A stretch of 40,262 bases of DNA from Halostreptopolyspora alba (GCA_003725585.1 RJMB01000034.1:318-40579), one strand, 5' to 3'; shown: positions 22,370 to 31,873, counted from the first letter of the stretch. Translations and numbers: made by a program. The notes: generated by a model not told the origin, from the letters alone.

Positions 22370-24031
22370 ATGCTCGACGATCTCGCCCGAAAGTTGGGGC
22401 TGCGCACGAACCCTCCGATATTCTTCGCCTCGACCGGGCTGGCGATCTTATTCGTGGCGGTGACGATTCTCTTCACGGATCAGATCAACGACGTGTTCAG
22501 CAGGATGACCGGCTTCATCCTGTCGAGCCTGAGCTGGTTCTACATCCTCGGTGTGACCGTCTTCCTGGGATTTTTGATCTGGATCGCGATCAGCCGGTAC
22601 GGAAGCGTGCGCCTGGGCGGACCCGACTCCAGGCCCGAGTTCAGTAACTGGGCCTGGTTCGCGATGTTGTTCGCCGCCGGGATCGGGACCATCCTGATGT
22701 TCTGGGGTGTGGCCGAGCCCATCAACCACTACGCGAACCCGCCCCGGGTTCCGCTCGGGTTCGACGGGTCCGCGGAGGAGTTCGCCGGGACCGCGGCGGC
22801 CGCCAAACAGGCGATCACCTTCACGAACTACCACTTCGCCCTGCACACCTGGGCGATCTTCACGCTGCCCGCGCTCGCGTTCGCCTACTTCATCTTCCGG
22901 CGTGGGCTGCCCATGCGGGTCAGCTCGTTCTTCTACCCGTTCCTGGGTGAGCGTATCCACGGTCCCATCGGCCGGATCATCGACGTCACCACGGTCCTTG
23001 GCACCCTGTTCGGGCTTTCGGTGTCCATCGGGCTCGGGTCCGCGCAGATCAACAGTGGGCTTTCGCGCCTGTTCGGGTTCGACCTGGATGGTGGCGCGGT
23101 CGAGCTCGCCAGCCAGCTCGGCATCATCGTGGTCATCACGGCGATCGCGATCGTGTCGGTGGCGCTTGGCCTGGACAAGGGCATCAAGCGACTGTCCAAC
23201 ATCAACATCCTGATGTCCATCGGGTTGCTGCTGTTCGTGTTCGCCGTCGCCAGCTCACCGCTGTTCCTCGCCAAGGGCGTGGTCGAGCAGACCGGCGACT
23301 ACCTGAGCAACATCGTCTCGCTGGCGTTCTGGAACGACACCTACGCCGGCACCGGATGGCAGGACGGGTGGACGGTGTTCTACTGGGCCTGGACCATCAC
23401 CTGGGCCCCCTTCATCGGGATCTTCATCGCCCGGATCTCCAAGGGGCGCACCATCCGCGAGTTCGTCGCCGGTGTTCTGGGCCTGCCCACCCTGTTCAGC
23501 GTGATCTGGTTCAGCACCTTCGGTCTCGCCGCGTTCGACATCGAACGGGCCAACCCGGGCGTGTTGGTCGGCCCGGTGGTCGAGGACGCGGACATCCCGG
23601 GCGCGCTCTACGTCTTCCTGCGGGAGCTTCCCGTCGCCGAGACGCTGTCCACCCTGGTGGCGGCGATCGCCATCGTCATCGTGGCGATCTTCTTCATCAC
23701 CTCGTCCGACTCCGCCTCGTTGGTCATCGACATGATGTGCAACGGGGACCAGAACACGGTGCCGCCCACGCGGCAGCGTGTCTTCTGGGCGGTGCTCGAA
23801 GGACTGGTGGCGCTCGCGTTGATCTTCGGTGCCGGGCCGGCCGCGCTGGATGCCCTGAGCGAGGTCATCACCGTGATCGGGCTGCCGTTCTTCGTGATGT
23901 CGTTCTTCATGATGGCCGCACTGGTCGTCTCGCTCCGCGAGGACCCTGACGTTCCCGGCAACGTGGTGAAGTCTCCGCCCCGGAGCGGCGACGAGACACC
24001 GGCGCCGACCGAGTCCACCGGTAGCGACTGA
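22370..24031 (+). CDS. BCCT-family betaine/choline/carnitine transporter
   Basis: A 553-residue membrane carrier with about 12 helices. The family signature is present: NWAWFAMLFAAGIGTILMFW near residue 90 with GVAEP, the Gly-rich GLSVSIGLGSAQINSGL, and the Trp-rich FYWAWTITWAPFIGIFIARIS with KGRTIREF in helix 8. It takes up betaine-type compounds, probably with sodium, for osmoprotection or as a nutrient. The C-terminal tail of 35 residues is acidic and short, so strong osmosensing of the BetP type is less likely. Codon 27 is TTA. It has its own promoter and a terminator. Confidence 0.92.
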   Translation: MLDDLARKLGLRTNPPIFFASTGLAILFVAVTILFTDQINDVFSRMTGFILSSLSWFYILGVTVFLGFLIWIAISRYGSVRLGGPDSRPEFSNWAWFAMLFAAGIGTILMFWGVAEPINHYANPPRVPLGFDGSAEEFAGTAAAAKQAITFTNYHFALHTWAIFTLPALAFAYFIFRRGLPMRVSSFFYPFLGERIHGPIGRIIDVTTVLGTLFGLSVSIGLGSAQINSGLSRLFGFDLDGGAVELASQLGIIVVITAIAIVSVALGLDKGIKRLSNINILMSIGLLLFVFAVASSPLFLAKGVVEQTGDYLSNIVSLAFWNDTYAGTGWQDGWTVFYWAWTITWAPFIGIFIARISKGRTIREFVAGVLGLPTLFSVIWFSTFGLAAFDIERANPGVLVGPVVEDADIPGALYVFLRELPVAETLSTLVAAIAIVIVAIFFITSSDSASLVIDMMCNGDQNTVPPTRQRVFWAVLEGLVALALIFGAGPAALDALSEVITVIGLPFFVMSFFMMAALVVSLREDPDVPGNVVKSPPRSGDETPAPTESTGSD

Positions 24032-24048
24032 CCGCTCTCCGGCTCAGT

Positions 24049-24086
24049 GGACCCGTCCGCCTCCGGCGGGCGGGTCCGTTTCTTCT
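24049..24086 (+). terminator. rho-independent terminator after the BCCT gene
   Basis: GGACCCG...CGGGTCC arms (24049-24055 and 24071-24077) with an inner CCGCC/GGCGG pairing, followed by GTTTCTTCTTC. It lies 17 bases after the stop codon. Confidence 0.7.
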
Positions 24087-24154
24087 TCGCGCTTATTCGC
24101 CGCGCTTACGCGCCCCGTCAGGCACCCCGTGGCGGACCGGTACCGCCGGCCCGC

Positions 24155-24718
24155 TCACGCCATGGCGGCGAGCGAGCGCGCGTAGTTCACCTGCTGCATC
24201 ACGTGCGGGACCGCCTGCGCGGAGTGCACCGGAATCATCGTCGAGTGGTAGATCCCGTTCCCCTGCACGGACACCTGCACGTGTCCGGTGTACTTGTGCT
24301 CCTTCATGAGCAGGAACAGCAGCCCCAGCAGGCCCAACCCGCAGGCCCAGATGAACAGCAGCACGCTGACGATGGCGAGAACCACCCCCGTGGTGGATAT
24401 GTTCTCGGAGTACTGGCTCATGTCGGTGACCGTCCACGTGCTCCCCTTGATCGGGAACCGTCCGGCCGGTGTCACCACCTCGTGTTGGAAAACGGCGATG
24501 TCGCCGATCGTCGTGAGCGGTTGCCCACTCGTGGGCACCGGCTGGTACTCCGGGGGCGCCTGCCAACCTCCCGTCTGCGCCGCCGCGGGGTCGTACGGTG
24601 CGACCTCCGCGTTGTGCTGCCCTCCGGGCGGCATCTGCTGGCCGAAGAAGGGGTCACTCGCGGGTTGCGGATCAGGGTAGAAGTCGCCAGGGCCCTGGGG
24701 GTCGGGGTAGTGGCTCAT
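24155..24718 (-). CDS. membrane protein with Pro/Gln-rich N-terminus
   Basis: A 187-residue protein of unknown function. Residues 1-65 are low-complexity and rich in Pro, Gln and Gly; 70-110 form strands (TTIGDIAVFQHEVVTPAGRF, IKGSTWTVTDMSQYS); about 112-140 is one or two hydrophobic helices (GVVLAIVSVLLFIWACGLGL and LGLLFLLMKEHK); the end is a small strand-rich domain (VQVSVQGNGIYHSTMIPV). Similar proteins occur widely in actinomycetes. No ribosome site is seen ahead of ATG 24718, but GATAAT lies 10 bases upstream, so the mRNA may be leaderless. It is divergent from the cobN riboswitch. Confidence 0.82.
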   Translation of the reverse strand: MSHYPDPQGPGDFYPDPQPASDPFFGQQMPPGGQHNAEVAPYDPAAAQTGGWQAPPEYQPVPTSGQPLTTIGDIAVFQHEVVTPAGRFPIKGSTWTVTDMSQYSENISTTGVVLAIVSVLLFIWACGLGLLGLLFLLMKEHKYTGHVQVSVQGNGIYHSTMIPVHSAQAVPHVMQQVNYARSLAAMA

Positions 24719-24849
24719 GGTGGGAATTATCGCAAACCCGACCCAGCCCCGGTACCACGTTTCGTTACCACGGGTGCCGTGGACCGTGGTCCCCCGCCCG
24801 CCACGCGGGCGCCTCCACCCTGGTCCGCCACGGGGTCGCACTGAGCTTC

Positions 24850-25025
24850 TGGGAGGATGGGTGGCGACGGCGCGAAGGAACACGGTGCGAGTCCGTGGCT
24901 GTCCCGCAACTGTCAGGGCGGAGCGCGCCTCCGACGAGGGCCACTGCCGAACCCCGGTGGGAAGGCCGGAGGCGGGCCGGGAACCCCGAGCCAGGAGACT
25001 TCGCGACGTTACGCACCTGTCCGTG
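24850..25025 (+). ncRNA. cobalamin riboswitch upstream of cobN
   Basis: The conserved blocks of the B12 riboswitch are in order: GGTGCGAGTCCG, GTCCCGCAACTGT (24901-24913), the B12-box core GCCACTG (24940-24946), the GGTGGGAAGGCC segment and AGCCAGGAGAC (24989-24999). The aptamer should bind adenosylcobalamin or a related form and reduce cobN expression. The 45 bases to the start hold the regulated region with GAAGGA as the ribosome site. Confidence 0.92.
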
Positions 25026-25069
25026 AGGAGGGGCGAGGACCCCGACGCAACGTAGACGAAGGACCCCGA

Positions 25070-28000
25070 GTGGCTACGATCCTGCTGCTGTCCACGGCCG
25101 ACACCGAACTGCTCGCGGCCGGGGCCGCCGGCGCCGGCTACCGCACCGCCAACCCCGCGCGTACCTCCGTCGACGAGCTGCCCACGCTGCTCGACGGTGT
25201 CGACCTCGTGGTGGTGCGGCTCCTCGGTGGACGTGAGGCATGGCCGGATGGCCTGTCCGCCCTCCGGGCGTCGGGCAGGCCGCTCGTCGCGCTGGGCGGG
25301 GAGGCGGCCCCCGACGCCGAGCTGGTCGAGCTGTCCACCGTGCCCTCCGGGGTCGCCACCGAGGCGCACACCTACCTGACCGAGGGCGGGATCGGTAACC
25401 TCCGCCAGCTCGCCCGCTTCCTGTCCGACACCGTGCTGCTGACCGGTGAGGGCTTCGACCCGCCGGAGAAGATGCCCGAGTACGGGGTGCACGGAGAGCG
25501 CCACCCATCGGGCGAACGGCCGGTGGTGGCCGTGGTGTTCTACCGGGCGCACGAGCTGTCCGGGAACAGCGCCTTCGTCGACGTGCTCTGCGACGCCATC
25601 GAGGCCGCGGGCGGCGACCCCCTCCCGGTGTTCTGCGGGTCGCTGCGCGGGCTGAACCGGGAGAACACACCGGGCCTGTTCGAGCTCCTCGACCGGGCCG
25701 ACACGGTGATCACCACCGTGCTGGCCGCGGGAGGGGCGGTCGCCGCCGACGCCAGCGGGGGAGGCGACGAGGACGCCTGGGACGCCGGCGCGCTCGCCGA
25801 GCTGGACGTGCCGATCCTGCAGGGCATGGTGCTGACCTCCACCCGGGAGCAGTGGCTGGCCTCCGACGCGGCACTGACCCCCATGGACGCCGGGATGCAG
25901 GTCGCCATCCCGGAGTTCGACGGCCGGCTGGTCACCGTCCCGTTCTCCTTCAAGGAGGTGGACGAACGGACCGGGATCCCGGTCTACGCGGCCGACCCCG
26001 AGCGTGCCGCACGGGTCGCCGGGATCGCTGTGCGCCACGCGCGGTTGCGCTCGGTCCCCACCTCCGAGCGCCGGCTCGCGGTGGTGCTGTCCTCCTACCC
26101 CACGAAGCACTCCCGCGTTGGCAACGCGGTCGGCCTGGACACCCCGGCCTCGGCGGTGCGGCTGTTGCGGGAGCTCGCCGAACGCGGCTACGACCTCGGC
26201 GACGACGACACGCTGTGGCGCCGGCCCGGACCCAACGAGGAACGCCGCGAGGACGACGGCGACCCGCTCATCCACGCCCTGATCGAGGCGGGCGGCCACG
26301 ACGTCGAGTGGCTCACCGAGGACCAGCTCGCCACGGCCACCGCGCGCGTGCCGCTGGCGGACTACCAGCGCTGGTTCGCAACACTCCCCGCCGAGCTGCG
26401 CGAGGCCGTCGTGGCGCACTGGGGCCAGCCGCCGGGCGAGCTGTACGTGGACGACACGGACACGGTCAACGGCCCCGAGATCGTGCTGGCCAGCCTGCGT
26501 TTCGGCAACGTGGTGCTGATGATCCAGCCGCCCCGCGGGTTCGGGGAGAACCCGATCGCGATCTACCACGACCCCGACCTCCCGCCCTCGCACCACTACC
26601 TCGCCGCGTACCGCTGGCTGGAGGCGCCCCCCGACGAGGATGAGGGGAAACGGGGCGGCTTCGGCGCCGACGCCGTGGTGCACCTGGGCAAGCACGGCAC
26701 CCTGGAGTGGCTGCCCGGCAAGGGGATCGGGCTCGCGGCCACTGACGCCCCCGACGGGGTACTCGGTGACCTGCCCATGGTCTACCCGTTCATCGTCAAC
26801 GACCCGGGCGAGGGCACCCAGGCCAAACGGCGGGCGCACGCCACCATCGTGGACCACCTGGTGCCACCCATGGCCCGCGCCGACACCTACGGCGACATCG
26901 CCAAACTGGAGCAGCTGCTCGACGAGTACGCCCAGGTCAACGACCTCGACCCGGACAAGGCTCCCACGCTGCGCGCCCAGATCTGGACCCTCATCAAGAG
27001 CGCCGAGCTGCACCACGACCTGCAGCGGGAGGAGATGCCGGGCGAGGACGAGTTCGACGACTTCGTCATGCACGTCGACGGCTACCTGTGCGAGATCAAG
27101 GACGTGCAGATCCGCGACGGCCTGCACATTCTGGGCGAGGCCCCCGAGGGGGAGCCCCGGGTCAACCTGGCCATGGCCGTGCTGCGCGCCTCCCAGGTGT
27201 GGGCCGGACAGGTCGGCGCGCTGCCGGGGCTGCGGGCCGCGCTCGCCGCCGCGTTCCACCTGGACGAGAGAACGCTGCTCGCCGAGCCCGGGGCGCGCGT
27301 CGATGTTCCCGCCTCCCTGACCGCCCTGGTGGACGGCCCCGCCCGCACCGCCTCCGACGCCCTCGACCTGGTGGACACGCTGGCGCGGCGCCTGGTGTGG
27401 ACCATGGAGGAGCGGGAGTGGCCCGCCGCCCCGGACACCGTCAGCGCCCTCGTGCGCGAGGGGCTCGGGTTCGCGCTGCCCGACGCCGAACGGGTGCTGG
27501 GCTTCGCCGCCCGCGAGGTGGTGCCCCGGCTGGCCGCCACCGGCGACGAGGTCGACGCCGTGCTGCACGCCCTCGACGGCGGGCACATTCCCGCCGGCCC
27601 GTCCGGCTCTCCGACACGGGGCCTGGTGAACGTGCTCCCGACCGGGCGCAACTTCTACTCGGTGGACCCCAAGGCGATCCCCTCACGCAACTCGTGGGAC
27701 GTCGGCCAGGCGCTGGCGGACTCGCTGGTGCGGCGCCACCTCGACGACAACGGGGAGTACCCGCGCTCCGTCGGGCTCACCGTGTGGGGAACCGCGGCCA
27801 TGCGCACCCAGGGCGACGACATCGCCGAGGCCCTCGCCCTCCTCGGCGTCAGGCCCACCTGGGACGACGCGTCGCGCCGGGTGACCGGGTTCGAGATCCT
27901 CACTCCGGAGGAGCTGGGACGCCCGCGCATCGACGTCACGCTACGCATCTCCGGCTTCTTCCGCGACGCGTTCCCCCACGTCATCGGGCTCGTGGACGAC

Positions 28001-28828
28001 GCGGTCCACGCGGTGGCCGAGCTGGACGAGCCCCCGGAGCGCAACTTCCCGCGTGCCCACGCGCTGGCCGACCACACCGAGCACGGCGACTGGCGCCGCG
28101 CCACCACCCGCATCTTCGGGTCCAAACCGGGCGCCTACGGCGCCGGTCTGCTCCCGCTGATCGACGCCCGCAACTGGCGCGACGACGCCGACCTGGCGGA
28201 GGTGTACGCGGTGTGGGGCGGCTACGCCTACGGGCGCGGGCTCGACGGGCGTGAGGCCCGCGCGGACATGGAGGCGTCGTTCCGCCGCATCGCGGTCGCC
28301 GCGAAGAACCAGGACACCCGCGAGCACGACATCGTCGACTCCGACGACTACTTCCAGTACCACGGCGGCATGGTCGCCATGGTGCGGCGGCTCACCGGCG
28401 ACTCGCCCGCGGCCTACGTCGGCGACTCCGCCAACCCCGACCAGGTCAAAACCCGCACCCTGGCCGAGGAGACGCGACGGGTGTTCCGCTCGCGCGTGGT
28501 CAACCCGCGCTGGATCGCCGCGATGCGCCGCCACGGCTACAAGGGCGCCTTCGAGCTGGCCGCGACCGTGGACTACCTGTTCGGCTACGATGCCACCGCC
28601 GGCGTGGTGGACGACTGGATGTACACCAAGCTCGCCGAGACCTACGTGTTCGACCCAGAGAACCGCGAGTTCCTGGAGGAGTCCAACCCGTGGGCGCTGC
28701 GCGGCATGTCCGAGCGCCTGTTGGAGGCCGCCGACCGTGGCCTGTGGGAGCAGCCGGACCAGCGCACTCTCGACCAGCTCAGGGAGGTCTACCTCAAGCT
28801 GGAGGGCGACCTGGAGGACAACGGGTAG
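25070..28828 (+). CDS. cobN: cobaltochelatase subunit CobN
   Basis: A 1252-residue protein, normal for CobN, the large ATP-hydrolysing subunit that inserts cobalt into hydrogenobyrinate a,c-diamide (aerobic route). Marks: VVAVVFYRAHELSGNSAFVD and the AFKEVDERTG-like section in the first third, VLSSYPTKHSRVGNAVGLDTPAS, HLGKHGTLEWLPGKG in the middle and GLVNVLPTGRNFYSVDPKAIPS with GRNWRDD-like and YQYHGGMVAMVR motifs toward the end. GTG 25070 is preceded by GAAGGA. It stands alone after its riboswitch; its partner subunit is at 37008. Confidence 0.95.
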   Translation: MATILLLSTADTELLAAGAAGAGYRTANPARTSVDELPTLLDGVDLVVVRLLGGREAWPDGLSALRASGRPLVALGGEAAPDAELVELSTVPSGVATEAHTYLTEGGIGNLRQLARFLSDTVLLTGEGFDPPEKMPEYGVHGERHPSGERPVVAVVFYRAHELSGNSAFVDVLCDAIEAAGGDPLPVFCGSLRGLNRENTPGLFELLDRADTVITTVLAAGGAVAADASGGGDEDAWDAGALAELDVPILQGMVLTSTREQWLASDAALTPMDAGMQVAIPEFDGRLVTVPFSFKEVDERTGIPVYAADPERAARVAGIAVRHARLRSVPTSERRLAVVLSSYPTKHSRVGNAVGLDTPASAVRLLRELAERGYDLGDDDTLWRRPGPNEERREDDGDPLIHALIEAGGHDVEWLTEDQLATATARVPLADYQRWFATLPAELREAVVAHWGQPPGELYVDDTDTVNGPEIVLASLRFGNVVLMIQPPRGFGENPIAIYHDPDLPPSHHYLAAYRWLEAPPDEDEGKRGGFGADAVVHLGKHGTLEWLPGKGIGLAATDAPDGVLGDLPMVYPFIVNDPGEGTQAKRRAHATIVDHLVPPMARADTYGDIAKLEQLLDEYAQVNDLDPDKAPTLRAQIWTLIKSAELHHDLQREEMPGEDEFDDFVMHVDGYLCEIKDVQIRDGLHILGEAPEGEPRVNLAMAVLRASQVWAGQVGALPGLRAALAAAFHLDERTLLAEPGARVDVPASLTALVDGPARTASDALDLVDTLARRLVWTMEEREWPAAPDTVSALVREGLGFALPDAERVLGFAAREVVPRLAATGDEVDAVLHALDGGHIPAGPSGSPTRGLVNVLPTGRNFYSVDPKAIPSRNSWDVGQALADSLVRRHLDDNGEYPRSVGLTVWGTAAMRTQGDDIAEALALLGVRPTWDDASRRVTGFEILTPEELGRPRIDVTLRISGFFRDAFPHVIGLVDDAVHAVAELDEPPERNFPRAHALADHTEHGDWRRATTRIFGSKPGAYGAGLLPLIDARNWRDDADLAEVYAVWGGYAYGRGLDGREARADMEASFRRIAVAAKNQDTREHDIVDSDDYFQYHGGMVAMVRRLTGDSPAAYVGDSANPDQVKTRTLAEETRRVFRSRVVNPRWIAAMRRHGYKGAFELAATVDYLFGYDATAGVVDDWMYTKLAETYVFDPENREFLEESNPWALRGMSERLLEAADRGLWEQPDQRTLDQLREVYLKLEGDLEDNG

Positions 28829-29020
28829 CGGGCGAGTCGCATCGGGTCCACCTCGTGGACGAACCGTCCGCGCAGCTCCGGGCCGTCGGTGAGCTCACCG
28901 CGGATCAGCCTCACGGCCACCCAGCGCCCGGCGGGCTCGGGGCGCCGTAGACGACGCCCATGCCGCCCGCGCCCACCGGCCCCGACCCCGGAACGTGCCG
29001 ACATGGGCGGGATCGTCCCC
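28829..29020 (-). pseudogene. remnant of a Ser/Thr kinase N-lobe
   Basis: On the minus strand the glycine loop VGAGGMGVVYGAPS is read in one frame (around 28935-28976) and the following strand and helix, GRWVAVRLIRGELTDGPELR then GRFVHEVDPMRLARYP, in another, with Arg at the position of the ATP-binding Lys. The match to Hanks-type kinases is clear but a frameshift separates the parts and the rest of the kinase is absent. It ends against the cobN stop. It is not expected to be active. Confidence 0.6.
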
Positions 29021-29196
29021 CGGCCAGAGCGGACAGGGGCGGCTGGTGGGGGCTCACTCGCGGTCCTCGTTCTGGGGGAAACGCTCCCGGACGCGGGATG
29101 GCCGATCACGTTGCGGATTGGCGCCTCCGAACGTGTGGCTCACAACCCTCTGGTGGGTAGGTCTGGTAGTACCCGCTGGACGGGAGGCCGGTTGTT

Positions 29197-29637
29197 ATGC
29201 CTATGTGGATCCTCTGGTTGATCCTCGCCGCGGCTCTGGGAGTCGCGGAGATCCTCACGATGACGCTGTCGCTCGGGTTGATCGCGATCGCGGCACTGGT
29301 GGCGGGCATCGTTGGCGCCATGGGCATGGGCCTACTTGTGCAGGTTCCGGTGTTCGTGATCACCTCCGCCGCCGGGCTGCTGTTCATCAGGCCGATCGCG
29401 ATGCGACACATTCGTCAGCCCCCTCCACTGAGGTCCGGAGCCGACGGGCTCGTCGGACAGTCCGCCGTGGTGATCCACGAGGTCACCGGCGAGAACGGGC
29501 GGATCAAGCTGTCCGGAGAGGAATGGTCGGCCCGTTCGCTCGACGAGGACATGGCGATACCAGCCGGAACCAGGGTGGACGTCACCGATATCGACGGTGC
29601 GACCGCGGTTGTCTACCCACGCGAGCCGCTCCCGTGA
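29197..29637 (+). CDS. NfeD-family membrane protein
   Basis: A 146-residue NfeD-like protein. Residues 1-70 hold two or three membrane helices (MWILWLILAAALGVAEILTM and LGLIAIAALVAGIVGAMGMG, then VPVFVITSAAGLLFI); residues 80-140 form the OB-fold domain (GLVGQSAVVIHEVTGENGRIKL to DVTDIDGATAVVYP). NfeD proteins work with SPFH proteins in the membrane, and such a gene follows at 55 bases. GGGAGG precedes ATG 29197. Confidence 0.9.
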   Translation: MPMWILWLILAAALGVAEILTMTLSLGLIAIAALVAGIVGAMGMGLLVQVPVFVITSAAGLLFIRPIAMRHIRQPPPLRSGADGLVGQSAVVIHEVTGENGRIKLSGEEWSARSLDEDMAIPAGTRVDVTDIDGATAVVYPREPLP

Positions 29638-29692
29638 GCGGCGCGCTCGGCCCCGGCTGAACCCCACCCCTCGACCTGGGAGGTCGGAGAAC

Positions 29693-30805
29693 ATGACAGG
29701 GCTCGACATCCTTTTCATCGCCCTGGTCGCGATCGTGGTGCTGGCGGTCGTCTCTTCCGTGCGGATCGTGCCCCAGGCCCGGGCCTACAACATCGAGAGG
29801 TTCGGGCGGTACATGCGCACACTGAACCCGGGGCTGAACTTCATCGTCCCGGTGGTCGACCGCGTCAACACCAAGTACGACCTGCGCGAGCAGGTGTTCT
29901 CGTCACGCCCGCAACCGGTGATCACCGAGGACAACCTGGTCGTCAACATCGACACGGTCCTCTACTACCAGATCACCGACCCGAGGAAAGCCGCCTACGA
30001 GGTCGCCAACTACCTCTCCGCCATCGACCAGCTCACCGTCACGACGCTGCGTAACGTCATCGGCGGTATGGACCTGGAACGCACCCTCACCTCGCGTGAG
30101 CAGATCAACTCCACGCTGCGCGGTGTGCTCGACGAGGCCACCGGCAAGTGGGGGATCCGGGTGAACCGGGTGGAGCTCAAGGCGATCGACCCGCCGCCCT
30201 CCATCAAGGAGGCGATGGAGAAGCAGATGCGGGCCGAACGCGACAAGCGGGCGGTGATCCTGCACGCCGAGGGAGAGCGGCAGTCCAAGATCCTCACCGC
30301 CGAGGGCGCGCGTCAGCAGGCGATCCTGGAGGCCCAGGGCGCGCAGCAGTCCGCGGTCCTGCGGGCCGACGGTGAGGCCAAGGCGGTCGAGCGTGTCTTC
30401 AACGCGGTGCACGAGAACAACGCCGACCCCAAGCTGCTCGCCTACAAGTACCTGGAGACGCTGCCGCACCTGGCCCAGGGCGAGGGCAACACGTTCTGGG
30501 TGATCCCGGGCGAGCTGACCCAGGCCGTGCGCGACGTCACCCAGGCGTTCACCAGCGACTCCGGCGCCCAACGGCCGCAGGACAGGCACGAGCGGGAAAC
30601 CGAACCGGAGACGGAGGAGGAGACACCGCAGCTCACCGCCGCCGCTGAGACGCGGCGACGGGCCGCGGCATCGGCGGCCGCCGACGAGGCGGCCGACGCC
30701 GCGGCCCAGGCGGTGGAGAACGCGCGCAAGGAGGCCGAGGCCGCCGCCTCAGCCTCGGGCGCGTCAACCCTGCCGAGTCAGCGCACCGCCTCCAACGAGG
30801 GGTGA
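29693..30805 (+). CDS. SPFH/stomatin-like (band 7) protein
   Basis: A 370-residue membrane-anchored scaffold protein. A single helix (residues 4-22) is followed by the SPFH domain (IERFGRYMRTLNPGLNFIVP to about 190, with RNVIGGMDLERTLTSREQIN), a long Ala/Glu coiled coil (AEGERQSKILTAEGARQQAI and onward to about 255), a C-terminal conserved segment NTFWVIPGEL and an Ala/Glu-rich tail. It is the partner of the NfeD protein just upstream; such pairs are thought to organise membrane domains. ATG 29693 follows GGAGGTCGGAG. Confidence 0.92.
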   Translation: MTGLDILFIALVAIVVLAVVSSVRIVPQARAYNIERFGRYMRTLNPGLNFIVPVVDRVNTKYDLREQVFSSRPQPVITEDNLVVNIDTVLYYQITDPRKAAYEVANYLSAIDQLTVTTLRNVIGGMDLERTLTSREQINSTLRGVLDEATGKWGIRVNRVELKAIDPPPSIKEAMEKQMRAERDKRAVILHAEGERQSKILTAEGARQQAILEAQGAQQSAVLRADGEAKAVERVFNAVHENNADPKLLAYKYLETLPHLAQGEGNTFWVIPGELTQAVRDVTQAFTSDSGAQRPQDRHERETEPETEEETPQLTAAAETRRRAAASAAADEAADAAAQAVENARKEAEAAASASGASTLPSQRTASNEG

Positions 30806-30826
30806 CCACACGGCGGAGCACGAGCG

Positions 30827-30870
30827 CACTGTGGGGTGCGGCCCCGCGCCCGGGACCGCACCCCCACAGT
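30827..30870. terminator. bidirectional terminator between converging genes
   Basis: CACTGTGGGGTGCGG and CCGCACCCCCACAGT pair over about 14 bases with one bulged C, between the SPFH gene stop and the 3' end of the oxidoreductase gene on the other strand. Confidence 0.7.
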
Positions 30871-30889
30871 CGGTCGCGGGAGGGCTCGC

Positions 30890-31873
30890 TCAGGTCAACA
30901 GCAGCTTGCCGGTGGTCCGGCGGCTCGCCAGGTCCTCGTGCGCGCGGGCGGCGTCGGCGAGCGGGTAGCGGGCACCGATCCGCACGTCGAGCTTCCCGGT
31001 ACCGACCAGCCCCAGGACGTCGGAGGCGCGGTCCCGGTACTCGTCGCGCTCGGACACGTGGTGGACCAGGCTGGGCCGGGTCAGATACACCGAACCCGCG
31101 CTGTTCAGGCGCTGCGGGTCGACCGGCGGTACCGGCCCGCTCGACTGACCGAACAACGCCAGCACCCCGCGTGGGCGCAGGCTGTCGAGGCTGGCGTCGA
31201 AGGTGTTCGCGCCCACGCCGTCGTATGCGGCGGCCACTCCGGTGCCGCCGGTGAGCTCGCGGGCGACCGCCGCGACATCGGGCGGCTGCTCCATCTCGCC
31301 GGCCGCGTACCGGATGACCTCGTCGGCGCCGGCGCCGCGCGCCAGCCGCTCCTTCTCCTCGGTGGAGACCGTGGCGATGACCCGCCCGCCGCGCAGCTTG
31401 GCGAGCTGGGTGAGCAGCAGCCCGGTGCCGCCGGCCGCCGCGTGCACCAGAACGGTGTCGCCGGGCTGGACCGGATAGGTCGAGTGGGTCAGGTAATGCG
31501 CGGTGAGCCCCTGCAGCATCACGGCGGCGGCCACCTCAGCGGACACGCCGTCCGGCACCGGAACGGCGCGCTCCGCGGAGACGACGGCGCGCTCCGCGTA
31601 GCTGCCGGGCTGCTGTGCCCAGGCGACCCGCTGGCCCACCGTGAGGTCGTCGACCCCGGAGCCCACCGCGCGGACCGTGCCGGCTCCCTCGAGTCCCGGA
31701 GTGAAGGGGGTGGGCACGGCGTAGGCCCCGCTGCGCTGGTAGATGTCGATGAAGTTGACGCCGCTGGCCTCGAGGTCGACGCTCACCTGCCCGGGGCCGG
31801 GTTCGGGGTCGGCGACCTCGACGGGGCGCATGACCTCGGGGCCGCCCTGCTCTTCGATGACGATGGCGCGCAT
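30890..31873 (-). CDS. NADPH:quinone oxidoreductase-like (MDR family)
   Basis: A 327-residue zinc-independent medium-chain dehydrogenase/reductase. Residues 25-90 form the GroES-like part (GVNFIDIYQRSGAY, TPFTPGLEGAGTV), the NADP fold holds VLVHAAAGGTGLLLTQLAKL near 145-165, and the C-terminus ends in ARAHEDLASRRTTGKLLL as in QorA proteins. Zinc-binding cysteines are absent. It reduces quinones or enones in the cytoplasm; the real substrate is unknown. It follows the kinase gene on the same strand at 36 bases. Confidence 0.9.
   Translation of the reverse strand: MRAIVIEEQGGPEVMRPVEVADPEPGPGQVSVDLEASGVNFIDIYQRSGAYAVPTPFTPGLEGAGTVRAVGSGVDDLTVGQRVAWAQQPGSYAERAVVSAERAVPVPDGVSAEVAAAVMLQGLTAHYLTHSTYPVQPGDTVLVHAAAGGTGLLLTQLAKLRGGRVIATVSTEEKERLARGAGADEVIRYAAGEMEQPPDVAAVARELTGGTGVAAAYDGVGANTFDASLDSLRPRGVLALFGQSSGPVPPVDPQRLNSAGSVYLTRPSLVHHVSERDEYRDRASDVLGLVGTGKLDVRIGARYPLADAARAHEDLASRRTTGKLLLT

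Noticed and set aside
24155-27586. Minus-strand open frame of 1143 codons
   Set aside because: Only the part 24155-24718 is a gene. The rest is the antisense of cobN, caused by high GC; it is Gly/His/Arg-rich with no family pattern.
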